Assembly: GCA_032173965.1 (NCBI GenBank)
Contig: CM063284.1
Coordinates: 101,618,410 to 101,682,409 of the forward strand
Reading direction: 5' to 3'
From: Sitta carolinensis
Taxonomy: Eukaryota > Chordata > Aves > Passeriformes > Sittidae
Length of the DNA stretch: 64,000 nucleotides
The notes under the pieces were generated by a model. It was not told the origin of the DNA. It saw only the letters and a program-made list of their open reading frames with translations, and searched no databases. Below, piece by piece: positions 1 through 14,051 of this stretch. The first letter of the stretch is position 1. The number at the start of each line of letters is the position of its first letter. The translations under genes and the position numbers were made by a program.

Positions 1-1935
1 AGAAATAGTATATGACAGGACAATAAATAGTAGATTTAGGGTACCAAGGTAAAGAAAAAAAAGTTCTTACAGAATTTGTATTTTTGGAAAAATGAAAAAA
101 CATGGCTGAAGAAGGTTGCTTAGTGATTCATAATTGAAAAGTAATAAATTATTTAAAAAAAACCAGTGGACTTCCTTAAAATGACTGTCAAATCACATCT
201 CCAACAATTAATTTAAAAATTGGCTTGGCTCTGAATCAGCATGATGCATTAAACAGGCTGAAGAGAGCGAAGACTACTTCAACATTTAGTTTTGAACATA
301 AGAGCTTCAGCCCACAGAATCCTACAGTTATTTCTCTCTGCACAACAATGCAAGAGAAATCTATTTTGAATTATATGAAAGATGACTCAGCACTGAAAAC
401 ATTCAGTCGAGAGACTGATGAGATAAAGTGGGTCACTAGAAAAATAATCTGCGCACTTAGCAAATGACCCAAAAGAAATTAGATGCCTAAAAACAAAAAG
501 ATGAAGCTGACACTTTGGGGAAGAGAACTTAATTCTAAAAAACACTGTGGAATCACTGTAACTAACCAACTGCACTTGAAAACATCTTGAGGTCACTGTA
601 GCTGAATAACTGCATGAGAATCCAGTAATACAGAAATAGGTACATCAAAGACTTCCTATGCCAACTGAAGACTCAAGCAGTGTGACACTGTTTCCCTTTA
701 TTGGAGATCCTGAAGCCACAATATTGTTTGCAGCTCCAGTACTGACTCATTTAAAAAACCGAAATATTTAAAGCTTTAAAAGGATAATTTGTAACTATGA
801 AAACACACAGGATGTAATCCCTCAATCTATTCAATTCCCTGAAGAGAAATGCCAGCAAGACCTTGATTGTGATATCGAATTACCCACTGGAAAAATCCCA
901 GATACCAGCTCAAACACGTAGCAAAGGCAAAATGGCTGTAAGTTGTAGTTGAAGATGAAAATAAAGTTTTTGACTACTTAAATCTTAAATCAATTCTCAG
1001 TAAAATGATCTTTCATCCCCAAGTCAGTGAATAATTACCACATGAGTCCAGATGCTGGATTGCCCATGGAAAGCAATATGAAGTTTTAAAGGGCCCCATT
1101 CTACAGATCACATTAGATTAGAAAACTCCAAGAAAAGCTACTCTAAGGTTTTAATCAACCATAAACTTCTCTTGCGTTCTTCTTCGCATCATTTGAACAT
1201 ACCACCTGAAGACAGTTCTCCAGCTTCTTTTAAACTACCCGAAGGGTGTTAAGAATGTGAATCTGAAAAGCTCTGAGGATTGCTCCATTATTTCCCTTTT
1301 GCTTTGCTACAGAGGTCTCCAAGGGTCCTAAAATAATCAGCTTTCTAGACCTAGGAGATCTAGGAGTTCACACCTGCATTGCCTGTGATCTCTACAACTT
1401 GAATTCTCCTTAATCTAGAGATTCTACCACAAAAGTCAGGAGAATGACCTATAAAAGCAATTTACCAAATCTGCAGACTAGTATCTAGTCTTCCCATTTT
1501 CTTGAGAAAAACAACTAGATACAAGTGCAAACTAATTTTTTTATTAAATGCAATGAACTATGAAATAATACACTATAAACACATCAGAGCAGCCAAGAAA
1601 TGCTCTACTTCAAGACACAAACACGAAAGCTGAGGCAAAGGTACTCTTAATGTTACTGCCCATTTTCAACTTGCTTTTCCTCCTTTTTCAGAGAGCCACA
1701 GATAAATGTGACAAAGGCAAGTATTTCAATATGGAGGATTTTTTCATGCATCATTGCAGCTCTACTTCAAGTTACCATCACACTAATGAAGGGAATCCTT
1801 TTCACTTAAAAATAAAAATTTTAAAAAAGCTTTTAAAAAAGACATACTTCAAACAGTCTTCAAGATTAAGCATTAGGGAACTGCAACAAAGGCCTTAAAA
1901 ACACTTAACCTACAAGTGCGTATATTTGTTTTTAC
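1..1935 (-). other. VAPA: VAPA intron 2 (partial)
   Basis: This is AT-rich sequence downstream of VAPA exon 2 on the minus strand, starting with a GTAAAA donor at 1935-1930. It continues past the left edge, where exon 3 and the rest of VAPA should lie. I see no exon, RNA gene or clear transposon here. The small open frames lack homology I recognise and fit chance in AT-rich DNA. Confidence 0.85.
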
Positions 1936-2088
1936 CTGAAACAATTACAGATGATCCTGGGTCAATAATTCCACTGTTTGGCCTCACACAGTATCGACGA
2001 GGTGCTGTGGTCTTCACTTTAAAGCATACTTTTCTATCTGATGGATTTCGTAGTTTAAGATTTGTAGTTACTACATCTGTAAAGGGAC
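1936..2088 (-). CDS. VAPA: VAPA coding exon 2 (MSP domain core)
   Basis: VAPA is a tail-anchored ER protein. Its N-terminal MSP domain binds FFAT motifs of lipid-transfer and trafficking proteins at membrane contact sites. This 153-nt exon codes 51 residues, about residues 26-76. The minus-strand translation begins [20 protein letters not shown] and contains the VAP signature stretch [17 protein letters not shown], which carries basic residues of the FFAT-binding face. The proline in RPNSG is the counterpart of VAPB Pro56, the residue altered in human ALS8. The acceptor is a T-rich tract ending CAG, and the donor is G|GTAAAA. The exon starts in phase 1, matching the AAA-G end of exon 1. It ends on a Ser codon plus one base, continuing into an exon outside the window. 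VAPB would share much of this exon, but the linked exon 1 sequence is VAPA-type. The frame is intact. Confidence 0.97.
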
Positions 2089-5000
2089 CTGAAAAAAAGG
2101 TTGGTCTTTTTTAAATACACATGTATCTCTGGAGAAGAGATCTGTTTATACAGCACAAATAATTCTTAAATATATGTTGTTGCCAACAAATTGCTAAAAG
2201 CAGGTTAAATCATACACCTGTTAGGCACATACACTGCGTTACATGCAAAGAGTGCTCTATCACCTTAGTTATAACAATATACATTACAGCAATCAAGAAC
2301 TCTTAAATACAACAGACTCAAGCTGCTGGCACAAGTGGTTCATTTGTGTATATGCTATTTTTACCAAATCATTCTTAATATTTGAAATACCTAGAAGGTA
2401 CTGGTCACGTGCAAAAGTAAATTTTGCTGAATTGTTCTCTAGGAATAGAAGCAACACATTCTTTGGAACCCTTTCAATTGTTTAAAGAAAGAAAACACTG
2501 AGACTAAAATATAGTCACTGCTCTTGAGATTTCAACTTCTGTTGGCTTCTGAGCTCCTACAGACTTGACAGAACAAAGCATCAATCTTCTCTTTTAAACT
2601 CAAAATAAGCAAGAGAGATGATACTCTGTTTATGCACGTACTCTAACTGATTCCCAGAAAAGCAATAGTTGCTATTATAGTTGTACTTGCTATATTTATG
2701 TATTTAATGCAGTGTACTCTCTAAACTGTATTTATTTTAAACCTTCAGGATAGGAATTCCTTCCAAGTTTGGACAAGAGGCATGATTTCAATATCAAGCT
2801 GCAAGAGCACATCTTCCAGCAGAGATCAACTGCATGCAATGACACACAGTAACAGCACAAAAAATAAGGTTCACAGCATTCTTAGCAGTGTCCCTTATGT
2901 TTGTGTCATCTGACAGCAAGATTGCAAGGGCTCTAGAAAAATGGTATTTCATATGAACACAGAACTTATTCAAGAATATTCCATCTGTACATTAACTTTT
3001 AAGAACCTTCTTTATAGTTCTTTAACATTACATGTTAAATTACTACAAAATAATTTTTATCGGTATTGAAAACACAGCAACTTTTCCATTAAAAGAACTA
3101 AAAAAAAAGCAAACTTCAGATTAAATTGAATGAAAAATGTAAGTGATACAAAGAAGTGGTAAGGTACAACAAAACCACTAATTGCATGAGATGTAGGAAG
3201 TCAATTCTTTTCAGAACATCTTATTTCGCAGAGGTGTCTGCCCTTCTCTGAAGGAAATAGCTCTGCCCACTATCAAACACTACACTAGAGGGCTCACTAT
3301 TTGACGGATGCCTTTATTTCTATAACTCGTTCCAAATGTTTGATTTTGACAGAGTGTTAAACAGTTCTAACACAAAACACCAAGATACAAATACATAAAG
3401 ACTGAAAAGAGAATCACTGAAAACCAGAATACTGAGATGTAGATGAAGATACATGCAAGCTATGTTTACATTCAGTGAGGCTCTTTTGACAAAATAGGAA
3501 CTGGTATTATTTGTCTGAAACTTCACTCTGATCTAACTTTATACAGTAGAGGACATAAATCATCCTCTCAATCCAGGAAAATCTGACACAGGCCCCAAGA
3601 TTTACAAAATTACTTGAAAGTTTCCTGCCACTCATCTTTTGATGTTTTTTGCAGGATCCAGTTGTCTTTACCTATAGAAGGAGATCCAAAGATAACTCCC
3701 AATACCCATACCACAAACGGAACTAAAACCAGGCAGCTGGATACTCTTCTCACTCTAAGACTGGAGATACACTCATAACGCACCAAACATGTATTTTTTT
3801 CAATCTACACACACATTTTTGAGGAAGTTATTCTGGGAGTTTTAACTAACAACCACCTAAGCTATTAGTCATCTAATAACCACTGCTTTTGCAGTGCCCA
3901 GAGGCAAACAGCACCTTGAATCTGGCTTTCAAACTTGTGGGTTACTTTTTTTTTTAATTGCAACTCTAGGCAACCTGAGGAGCTTTGCTTCTCAATCTTC
4001 TCAACTACTTTTACTAAGGACATTCTGCACAAAGGAAAAAAAAGAGGTTCAGAGTTCAGAGGCTCATTTTGAAAAGCACAGTCATCAAGAAAAGGAGCTA
4101 TACTATTCAAAACCAGCTTGTTTCAAGATGAAGCAACAGTGAATTTATAAACCAATGATAAACTGGTTCTTAAACTATGTTCAGTTTCTTTTGAGACATG
4201 AAAGGTCTTCTCATGCCTGCCTTTTTAAAGTGTGCAATAATGAGATAGGATTCAAAATATTCTTCAAATTACTCTGATATTTACTGTCGGTTTCAACCTC
4301 AGATAATTAAAAGAAATCTGCTTTTCTTTTCCAGGTACATGAATGCAGTGACCTCCTTTGCATTTCCTGGATACCTCACAAAAAAAGCTTTTAGCTCAGG
4401 GACATTTTTTAGAATCAGACATTTCTTTCAGAGGTGACTGAAATCTTTTTCAAGGTCTAGAGGACGCTTATGACAGCTTTATCTTTCACCTGCTTTCTAA
4501 AAGCTTTAAAGAAAATAGCTGTATAAAGCCTCTCAAGACTTGCAACCATCAGATTTAATAAGTAGGTGGTAACAAATTGGTACACAAAAGATGACTGAAT
4601 TTCACTCTTCCTGCAGAAACCAGCTGTTTGGTAGTTTAGTGGCAAACCCACAGCATGGATTCGAGCAGGGGCAGGCAGGAACAGACAGAAGGATAGTAAA
4701 TCAGAAAAAAAAAATCTAGTACCTTTCAGAGGAGCCACATCACCTAAGTTAGCTCGATACACCCTTCAAAAAAGAAACTGCAACACCTGAAGAAGATTCT
4801 AGAGTTCACTACTACACAAATATAAGCTCCACCACCTTTGGAGGCGTGGGGAAATGAAGTACAAGCTGGCAGTAATAGCCTAAGAGCAAAAGCCTAAACT
4901 ATGACTGTTCTTGAGGAAAAATGTGGGGCAGGGCAGAAGAACCAGGAAGGACGAATGTTTGGATCGTACTAGAGACTGCATGCAAACAAGGAAAAGAACT

Positions 5001-7040
5001 GGCAAAGACGGATACAAACATCCATACAAAATGGACAAATGCAGAGCCACTTCATCTCAGTAAATATTCAGCTACACCAGGGCAGCATTATAATATCAAA
5101 AATAGCATCTCACCTACTGCTTGCATGACACTGAGGTCCAAGCAGATTTTTATCTAAGCACTTAAATCTCCAACAGGCTTATGTCCTAACTGTACACAGA
5201 GAAGCTGGGGTAATTCAACAACTAAAATCTTCAGGCTATATACCAATGTAATATGATGTCTAATGACAAGAGGTCACTGCTTTATAAACCTGTAATCTCA
5301 ATCTAATAACCTTTCAAGTCAAGAGTTACTATAGAGGGGACAGTGAGTTCAACAACTCTCTTAGTAGTGTAAATTCAAGATGCCAATTACAGCATCTTCC
5401 TAGAATGAAGGTTGTGAGAGCGCCAGTTTGTTCCAACTGGTTCTGAATGGAGCAATGACAATTTATGCCACAAGTTTTCCTGTCACTTTGACTTATGAGG
5501 ACCTTAGAAAAGAAGGACAGACACCTGCCTAATCACACTCAGAAATACCAGACATATCCAAAAACTTTGTGCTGACTTTCTATTTCAGCTATCTTGCAGT
5601 GCAGTCACCACAACATTAATGCCAGGGTTGCCTCTGGCAACTACACAGCTTGGACTACAGCAACTAGTGGGCAGGAAGAAATGCCACAGATTCTGCAGAG
5701 CTAGTTTCTACTGCTGAAACAGTGCCAAGTTTTCCAGTAAGCTTGCCAGTTATGCTGCAGTAAAACCAAAATATATGCATTACTGGACAGGTAGGACCCG
5801 TACAGAGATCTTTTTCATCAGTGGTGTCGTTTTCACTTCAGATTCAGGTGTCCTTCACTGTCCCAGCTTTAAAACCCATTTTTCTACCATCTGAGATGGT
5901 CAAACATCAGGGAAAAAATGATGATGTGAACACACCTTCCTAGTGTGGGAAGGAAGAGCTAAGATAAACCTCCACACACTTGGCACACCGGGGAAAGGTG
6001 AGAGACCCATGTCAGTATCTCCAGCTATTGGCAGCACAGAGCAAACAAAGCAGTTCTGAGAAGGGGGGGCGCATTCTGTCAGCAAGAAGTTCCATTCAAA
6101 ATTAGTAAGGCTGTCATAACGTACAAAAAGCCTGTCTTAAAATACCACCTCTACATAAAACCGGGTAAGAAGAAATTATAATTTTATTAAATTACACAAA
6201 ATCTTTGATAAGAAAGCAGATCACTTGTAGAGTTGTACAAAAATGAGCATGCATTATTAAACAAAATCAACAGCATTTTATGAAACAGCTTAAGTGTTAA
6301 GCATATTGCCCTCTTCAATTTAAGACAATGAACTGTAGCTGTTGCAAAAGCCAGTATCTAAGCTGACTCTGCCAGAAAACACTCTAGTTCATGCATTGAA
6401 TTAAGGTTTATTTAAGCTGTAAATTGGCACAGCAAAGTGATACATCAGCCACATCTAAAACCAATGTAATTACACATAAAAAAAGTACACAGACTGGCAA
6501 AAGGAATCCAAACTCCTTACAATGTGTTACAATATTAACTTCAAAAACTATGGGGATTATATGCTTTAAGCAGAATGCTGTTTTTTCACAGCTGCTGCAT
6601 CACCTCTGAATTTCCAAGAGCACTTGAAACATACCGCACAGTGAACCTCAACTAAGGCAAACTCACACAGGATAGTTTTCTTTGGGTGCACAATAAAGTC
6701 AGGTTGGGCAGACAAAGAAAACTCATTTACTGCATTTGACAGTTTGAGCGCTAATAAATGAGAAATGAATTCAAGTCAGCATAATAAAAACTAATAGTGA
6801 TATTGGAAACCACGCAAGACAGATTTTGAGACCAAGTAAACTGACTTATCAGATAGAATGAGAGGAACAGAGGAAGATCTCCAGCAACATACTCTGCCAG
6901 AATCAAATGTAACAATGGAGTAAAGAAAAAGTAAGTTAAAATAAGAAAACGGCATGTAATCTATATTTGTATGATGTAATATGGAATTTTTTAATCAGGT
7001 CAAAATTTAATTGTTTTTCTTTTCCATCATTTGACATAGC

Positions 7041-7850
7041 AATCACAGAATGGTTTTGGCTGGAAGGGACCTCTAGAGGTTATCTGGGCCAAACTCCCTG
7101 CTCAAGCAGGGATACCCAGAGCCAGCTGCCCAACACCATGGTCAAGAAGTTCTGAATACATCCACTTACAGAGACTCTACAGCCTCCCCAGACATCCTGT
7201 GCCACTACTTGTGTAAAAATGTGATTTCTCATGTTCAGAGGGAAGCTTCTGCATTTCAAGGTGTTCCCATTGCCTCTAGTCTGCTCATGGGCACCCATCT
7301 CCATCCTCTTTGCACCCTCCCTTCAGGTATTTTATACATCAGTAAGATTCTCCCAAGCCTTAAGTTTTTCAGGCTGGAGTAGCTCCAGCTCTCTCAGCCT
7401 TTCCTCACAAGAGATGCTCTAGTTCATCATCTTCCTGGCCCTTCCCAGGACTCTCTCCATTATGTTGATGTCTCTCCTGTACTGGGGAGCCCAGCACTGG
7501 ACCCAGTGCTCCAGCTGTGGCCTCACCAGTGCTGAGCAGAGGCAAAGGATCACCTCCCTCAATCTGCTGACGGCACTGCTCCTAATGCAGCCTGGGACAC
7601 CACTGTCCTTCTTTGCAGCAAGGGCACATTGCTAGCTCAGGGTCAACTTGGTGGCCATCAGGATGCCCAGGTCATTTCTGCAAAGCCACTTTTCCAGCTG
7701 GTCAGATCCCAACCTGCACTGGTGCTTGGATGGTTGTTCCACCCCAGCTGCTGGACTTTGCTCTATTTGCTGAACTTCACAAGGTTCCTGTCAGCTTGTT
7801 TGTCTACCTGCCAGATCCCTCAGCACTCGTATGCATTCCACCAGAGTCCT
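7041..7850 (-). mobile_element. CR1 LINE 3' part, minus orientation
   Basis: This is a 5'-truncated CR1 retrotransposon read on the minus strand. The plus strand opens with the reverse complement of the CR1 3' tail (AATGGTTTTGGCTGGAAGGG). It continues through the familiar antisense CR1 phrases for the reverse-transcriptase C-terminus, such as the lines on a 'category of cases where only the 3' end is kept'. On the minus strand, 7080-7304 translates to a decayed CR1 C-terminal peptide containing FPLNMRNHIFTQ. Stops and frameshifts show it is inactive. The right limit is uncertain by about 50 bases. Confidence 0.9.
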
Positions 7851-10800
7851 TGGACTTACTAAGTTTACTTATGTATTCCTTGACCTTCTTCTACCAGAGG
7901 TCCTGAAGGAAAGACATCTAAAAATGAAAAATACTTGTGTTCTGTAGCAAGTCAAAATTACCTTGACTTTCAGATAAGAAAATTAATCTTAAAATATACA
8001 CAAAGCACTTTATTGCTCAAAATCAAATTTTATAGTACTTTCTGAAAAAAGCATAGGTGACATAGCTGACACAAAAGAAAGTGAGGGGAATGTTATTTAT
8101 TTCCATAAATTAATTTTAAGAAATTAATATTCAGACCTCTGTGAAAAAAAATCTGAAGAGAATATGTAACATGCATTGCCCAATGAACATAAATAACTTC
8201 TTCCTCTTGAAATACCAGAATCATGACCATTTAAATACCTTCTCCAACTGGAAGAAAAGTCCCAACTCTAACAAATCACCTACATTAAAATTATTCACGG
8301 TCTATGAAGCATAATAGCTTAGGTTTCATGGATTAATACTTAAACATGGATATGAATGATCAGGAATAATCAGTGGATGAAGCTGAGAGATTAATTATAC
8401 CTACAAATAACCATGGCTCCCAGGAAGATATTCATATATTAGAAGAGCATTACAGAATACTTCACTTCTTATTCTACCCTGGCACTTGAGAAATAGCTAT
8501 GTTTTATCATCAACCTGCATGTAAAATACAGAATGCAAAAGAGGCTTTATAAGAAAGCTGACACACCTCAATGTCCACAATTCCTGAGGGCTGATTCTAG
8601 GCTACCACTGTTTACAAGGGGTAACATCAGATTTTATCTGAGCTCCCCACGATGACATGCTGTCAGCATCCATGCTGCTGATGTGTCTATCATAGATTTT
8701 TCTTTCTAAAAATGCTGAGACAATGCCCATTTTATAATCCTAAAATAGCTCCTCTTCCTCTGTCAAAGGGGCAGAGCCTGCATATGGCTACACAGCTTAT
8801 TAGAGGTGTTTGTGCAGACGCTGGCATGCATGCTTTACTGGGGGCTGGTGTAAGAGAAATGGGAGCTGAAATCTTTTGCCTGCCGTTCTGACAGAGAAAA
8901 GACAAAAATACAACACAGTGACATTTCAAAGCAGAAAAAACATTTCATTACATATTTTTTCTGGATCAAAACTTCTAATTCACCCCAGCTTGTGGCTGAC
9001 ATGTTGCTAGTAGCCAAGAAGTCACAGTAAAAGTGCAGTAAGCATCTATCTCAACAGCCACAGACCATTACCAGGAATTCTGGCCAAGAAAACATAATTT
9101 TCTTTATATATTAGATAAAATACAGACTAAATGTAGACTGTCCTGCATTTAACATTAAATATGGGCAATGGTTTCTTTAGCCTTAACAACAAAACACCAC
9201 TAGTAATGGTATAGATGGTATAAAAGATAGCATAATATGGAATAACGTCATCCAATGATATTACTGCTGGTATTTAGCTTAAGCTTTAAAATCTAGCAGT
9301 CTAGGCCCAAGTCAGTTATATATGTCTATTCTTGATATTTTTCGTATTAAAAGAGTGCCATTACTAAACAACTGTCTGGTTACTAACATCAAAGGGATGC
9401 TTGTAACTTAACCTACATAATATTGTGAATTTCTTACTTGCAATTTAGCTTTACTTGATTACACTGTTATTCTTGCCAAAGACATATTAAGAGCATACTA
9501 GAACTGGTAGCTTTTACTTCTACTAGGATAAAGTCTTCAGTATCTAATCATAAAGTATTATTCATACCAAAGCACGGCTGAAATAACAAGAACAGTAGAA
9601 ATATTTCCATGGCGCTAAACCTGAACATTAAGGTAGGATAACTGATGAGTCTGCTATTTAGAGAGGTTCTTAGATTTCCAGAATACCAGCATATTTGATC
9701 AACAGAACCAAATAAACAAGTAACTTTTCCCTTTCATTTTTCCTTTTAAACTTGCTTTGTATTTAACTTGCTGTAGTTTACAAATGGTTTCAGTGATGCT
9801 GAAAAACCCAGATGTGCTGCTTAAAATACTCAAATATGCAGCAGCTTAAAATCCATATGCATCATCATATAAGAAATCTCCCATTGGATATACCTAACTG
9901 ATCTGCATTGCAACATACAAGATACTCTTCAAATTCTATAGCAGTAATCAGAACACATGTAATCATCTCAGATGACAGCTGTAGTGGCACATAGAAAATC
10001 AGTCTTCCCACAGAAGACCTGATCAAAAGCTCTTGCCTTGCACTTTTCCCAATGTGCTCCAAGAAGTGGGTATCAGAGGCCAGACACAAACATTAAACAG
10101 ACCACTAAAGGTCTTGTGGTTTTCACTGGTTTCCTTCCAAGCAGTATCCCAAAAGTGTAACAAAGTATTTTTACTAATGAACCAAATTTCAAGTCCCTCA
10201 GCATGGACAAAAGCTGAGAAAATTCTTTTTAAAAAACCCAACAAAGGAACTGTTTTAGCTACCTGGTATCCAACCTCAGCTCCTAACACAGAGCCTGGTC
10301 AAAACGACTTGTATATCAGACATTAAAATCTCCTAGAAACAGGTCTAGCGGACACCGGACTGCCTCCCAAACACACCAACAGATCACTGTAGTTCCAGGG
10401 TGACTTTTCAGTCTCTGGAAGCACAGGCTACAGGTCTCCATTTCCCAAGGCACTGAAAGCCAAGTACAATCATTTCCTACAGTCACTCAGGTAAACAAAC
10501 ACCTGCTTCAAACAGAAGTTGCATTTAGTTCATACGGTCGATCAGGCAGGGCCACAAACTTCACTTCCTCATCAACTTCACATCCCAGTACTGAGCTGAG
10601 CTAATGCGGCCACAATTCTCAGGACCAGTCAGGTCACTTCTACAGAAGCAGCTCAAGTTCCCACCTGAGCTACAACACAGAATGTGCCTGGTAGACAGCT
10701 AGCAGACAATCAAATTAAAAAACTAAACAGCAGTTTTTACTTTCAGTGGGTCTGCTATATTTACTGGCCTTATTAGCACCCTAGTGTTAAACATGTTAAC

Positions 10801-11239
10801 GTGTTAAAGTAACATCATATCCCTATGGACTAGAATTATTAGGTTTATTTCACATATGGAGCAGTTATTCCCATGTATATGACTTTTAAATTCATGGATG
10901 TACGTTTTACAAAGGAAAACAATTAAATATATCTCAGTCAAGCTATTCTAAAGTCTTGGAATGTAACACAACATACCTGCTCTAGCTTAAGTGCATAATT
11001 GTATACCATTAATGTCCTATCAAACTTTCAAGAACATTGTAAAATCATAACCTAGGAGAAGCTTTCTGAAGTCCACACGAAACTAATAATTTTGTAAGAC
11101 GGTATCTGATGAATTTAAAAACTATTTTGCCCACAAAATTTTCAGAAGGTTGGTTCAGACTGACATGATTCAGATTCAGGTAAGTTTCTAATGATCTAAA
11201 TACATTCACAGCCACTCGAAACAAATTCGTTTTTCCACC

Positions 11240-11745
11240 AAGCCCATCCTTTAGTCTAGATAGATTTTCTTTTCCCCTGTGCTTACCTTGCTGATGTATT
11301 TATAGATAGCAATCAGATCCCCTTTCAGTCTTCATTTTGCTAAGATTAACAAGCTAAAGCTATTCTACTTCACTTGTGTTAATAAAGTTGTCTTCGCATC
11401 ATTCCCATTTGGGTTCATTTCATCTGACTAGGTGTTGCCAGGGATGCATTCAGATGAAGCTTCATCAAAGCCAAAAACCTTGACATTAATACCTTCCTCA
11501 CTACAGAACTACAGTCCTGTATTTGCCCCAATTCATGTCTTGTCACATTCACAATAAACCCATGATTAAGTACTAGTCACTAGTTTTACTTCTTTTTCAT
11601 CTTTTTCATAAGAAAATGTTCTATTATTAGCACACGTCCAATTTTATTTTTTTACATCCATCACATTTTCTAACCTTGCATTACCGGTGAGTTGTACCAG
11701 CACACTCCTGTCCATACCAAGGTCATTAATGAAAAACGGAACACT
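11240..11745 (-). mobile_element. Ancient CR1/L3-like fragment, minus orientation
   Basis: The plus strand reads CTTGCTGATGTATTTATAGA and then AGCAATCAGATCCCC. These phrases match the reverse complement of an old amniote CR1 reverse-transcriptase region known from turtles and crocodilians. The downstream phrase around GTCATTAATGAAAA also fits that family. The copy is heavily decayed and has no open frame. I identified it by recalled consensus, so its limits are approximate. Confidence 0.6.
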
Positions 11746-11769
11746 TTCCTTGAAAATGGATCAAAATGT

Positions 11770-12340
11770 ATTGAAGACAAGGAGTTAGTGATAGCCAACA
11801 TGGCTTTATCATGGGCAAATCATGCCTGTCTAATCTAGTGGCCCTCTATGGAGGACAAGGGCAGAGCTATGCATGTCACCTATCTGGACATCCGTACAGC
11901 CTTTAATATGGCTCCCCCCAACATTCTTACCCCTAAATTAGAGAGATTCCGGTTTGACGCATGGACTGTTAAGAGGGACAAGGAATTGTCTGGGTGGTTC
12001 ATCCAAAGAGTTCCAGCCAATGCCACAAGGTTCAAGTGAAAACAAGCAACAAATGGTATCCATATCCCCCAGGGATGCATGCTGGGATCAGCATTATTCA
12101 GTGTCTTCATAAATGACACTGACTGTGGAAGTGACATCACCCTTGGCAAGTCCGCATGCGACACCAAGCGAGCGATGCGCTGGATGCACCGGAGGGAAGG
12201 GATGCCATCCACTGGGACCTTGACAGGAGGGAAGGGTGTCCCCATGGGCATCTCATGAGGGTCAGCAAGGCCAGGTGCAAGGGCCTGCACATGGGTCAGG
12301 GCAGTACCCAATATCACAGACAGAAAAGGTCTCAGATCAG
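11770..12340 (+). mobile_element. CR1 LINE internal fragment (RT domain), plus orientation
   Basis: This is a decayed CR1 reverse-transcriptase fragment in plus orientation. In the reading frame starting near 11848 it codes YLDIRTAFNMAPPNIL, the degenerate counterpart of the CR1 motif YLDFSKAFDT. Near 12057 it codes GIHIPQGCMLGSALF, the counterpart of RT motif GVPQGSVLGP. Both the 5' end and the 3' tail are missing. It lies right beside an older CR1 fragment in the opposite orientation. The 168-codon open frame on the opposite strand (11880-12386) is only a shadow of this element. Confidence 0.85.
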
Positions 12341-14025
12341 ACTGCCACATTCTACCTGGGACACTGCATTTTATTCCATGTTCCAACTACCCCAATCTCT
12401 TTATTCTTTCCTCTAAGGCTTTGTTACTGTTGAGGTCAGACCAATTCAAGCACTGAAGTGTCAGAGTAAGATTTTAATCCAAGTAAGAACACATTTTGAG
12501 AAACAAAGGGGAGAAATTTTCTGATTTGACTTTTTAAATTTCATGCAAACATTTATTTTTCTTTTTATTTTCTTCCTCTTCCATGTTATTAAATGCATGA
12601 GAAGTCCTGAGGCACTATAATATTCAGCAAACTATCTTAATTCACAAGACCTCGTTCATACAGGAATGAACTGAAAATATCCATTTTCCTTTACATAACC
12701 ACCTATTTCTAAATACCTTCAAATACTAAAATGAAATATGACATCTACATTGCTAAATAATTTAAAATGCCAGGAAATAACTTTATACAATCCAAAACAA
12801 CACTAAAAGTCAAGACAAGCTAGAAGTCAAGATAACCACGCCCCAAATAAAGTCTTACCAAATTAAGAAAAATGTTAGTAAAATTCTAATTTGTGTTTAT
12901 GCATTTTTATTTTCAAAAATGCCACATCAGAAATTATCTTAGTAGAGTTGTTTTGCTGATTTTTTTCCTTTTTAAAGAAATTAGCTTACACTCACTTATC
13001 AGGTTCATCTGACACCACAAGCCTTGTAAATTGACAACTTCCAAAATGGAAAGTGTAATACTTATCTAATTGGTCAGCATTGGTTTTCCACATTTCATAA
13101 AGTAAATTCTCTTCAGAAACCTTTCCTACTTGAATTCATGGCTTATAAGGGAAGCATGCAAAACCCTTTAGTGACTGATGGTCACAAAGACCTGGTTAAC
13201 AAACATGTCCCAAAGACAAAGTTGGTCAGAAAGTAAAACGTTTACAAACCATGGTCAGGCCAAAGAGGAACAATTTATTTTTCCACAATGAACAGTTGGT
13301 GCAGTAAATATTCAGACCTATTTACTGATACAATAAAACAGCTCCTTCTCAATCCTCTGAAACTTTCTACTTTTCAACCTGGCCTTGAACAACAGTACAC
13401 TGTTCATGCATAATACAGAATGTTTTTATAATATTAATAAAAATGTCTTGTGGTGATCTAGAACACCTGCTTATGCTATCAACAAGCAGCATGAGTAGGC
13501 ACTTTATAGTAATTACAATGCAAAGGTGAAGCTTTTATACCAATAATCATTGGTACGCACTAGAAGGACAAGATGTGAAAACAATGTCTCACTGTTTAGT
13601 GAAGCAACAGCAATACAAAGTAAAACAGAGCCCTATAAATTTCACGTAAAGGACAAAACTTTTAAATCTTCACTGCTGTATACCTCTGTCACCACAGGAA
13701 TATTCCGTTACTGAATCTTAAAACGAATGACAAACTAGTTCTGCCAAAATATAATCTAACACTGTAATACACCTGATTTCACAGATCAATATAACTCCCT
13801 TTTTACAAGGCAGTTTTAAGTGCAGTCTAGCACAGCGGTAGAGACAATTGTATAACATAATACCACTTAATAAGCAACACTGGGCAAAAAACATTATCTT
13901 CCTTTTTCTTCCTCAACACATTCCCCCAAATCATCCTGCACTTCGATTTTCATTAATGTGTATAATTTAAAGACATTAAAATCCTAACAAATACTACACT
14001 TGAGCCATGAAACAATGGAGAGAAG

Positions 14026-14051
14026 TATATATATATATATATATATATATA
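14026..14051. repeat. (TA)n microsatellite
   Basis: About 13 uninterrupted TA units sit in VAPA intron 1. Such a run is probably length-variable between individuals. There is no sign of function. Confidence 0.95.

Noticed and set aside
1926..2114. 62-codon plus-strand open frame over VAPA exon 2.
   Set aside because: It is a shadow. The minus-strand reading gives the conserved VAP MSP domain with proper splice sites.
10786..10806. Palindrome-like GTTAAACATGTTAACGTGTTAA motif.
   Set aside because: Short AT-rich palindromes are expected by chance in an intron of this size, and nothing else supports a function.
11880..12386. 168-codon open frame on the minus strand.
   Set aside because: It is antisense to a decayed CR1 reverse-transcriptase fragment and has no independent coding evidence.
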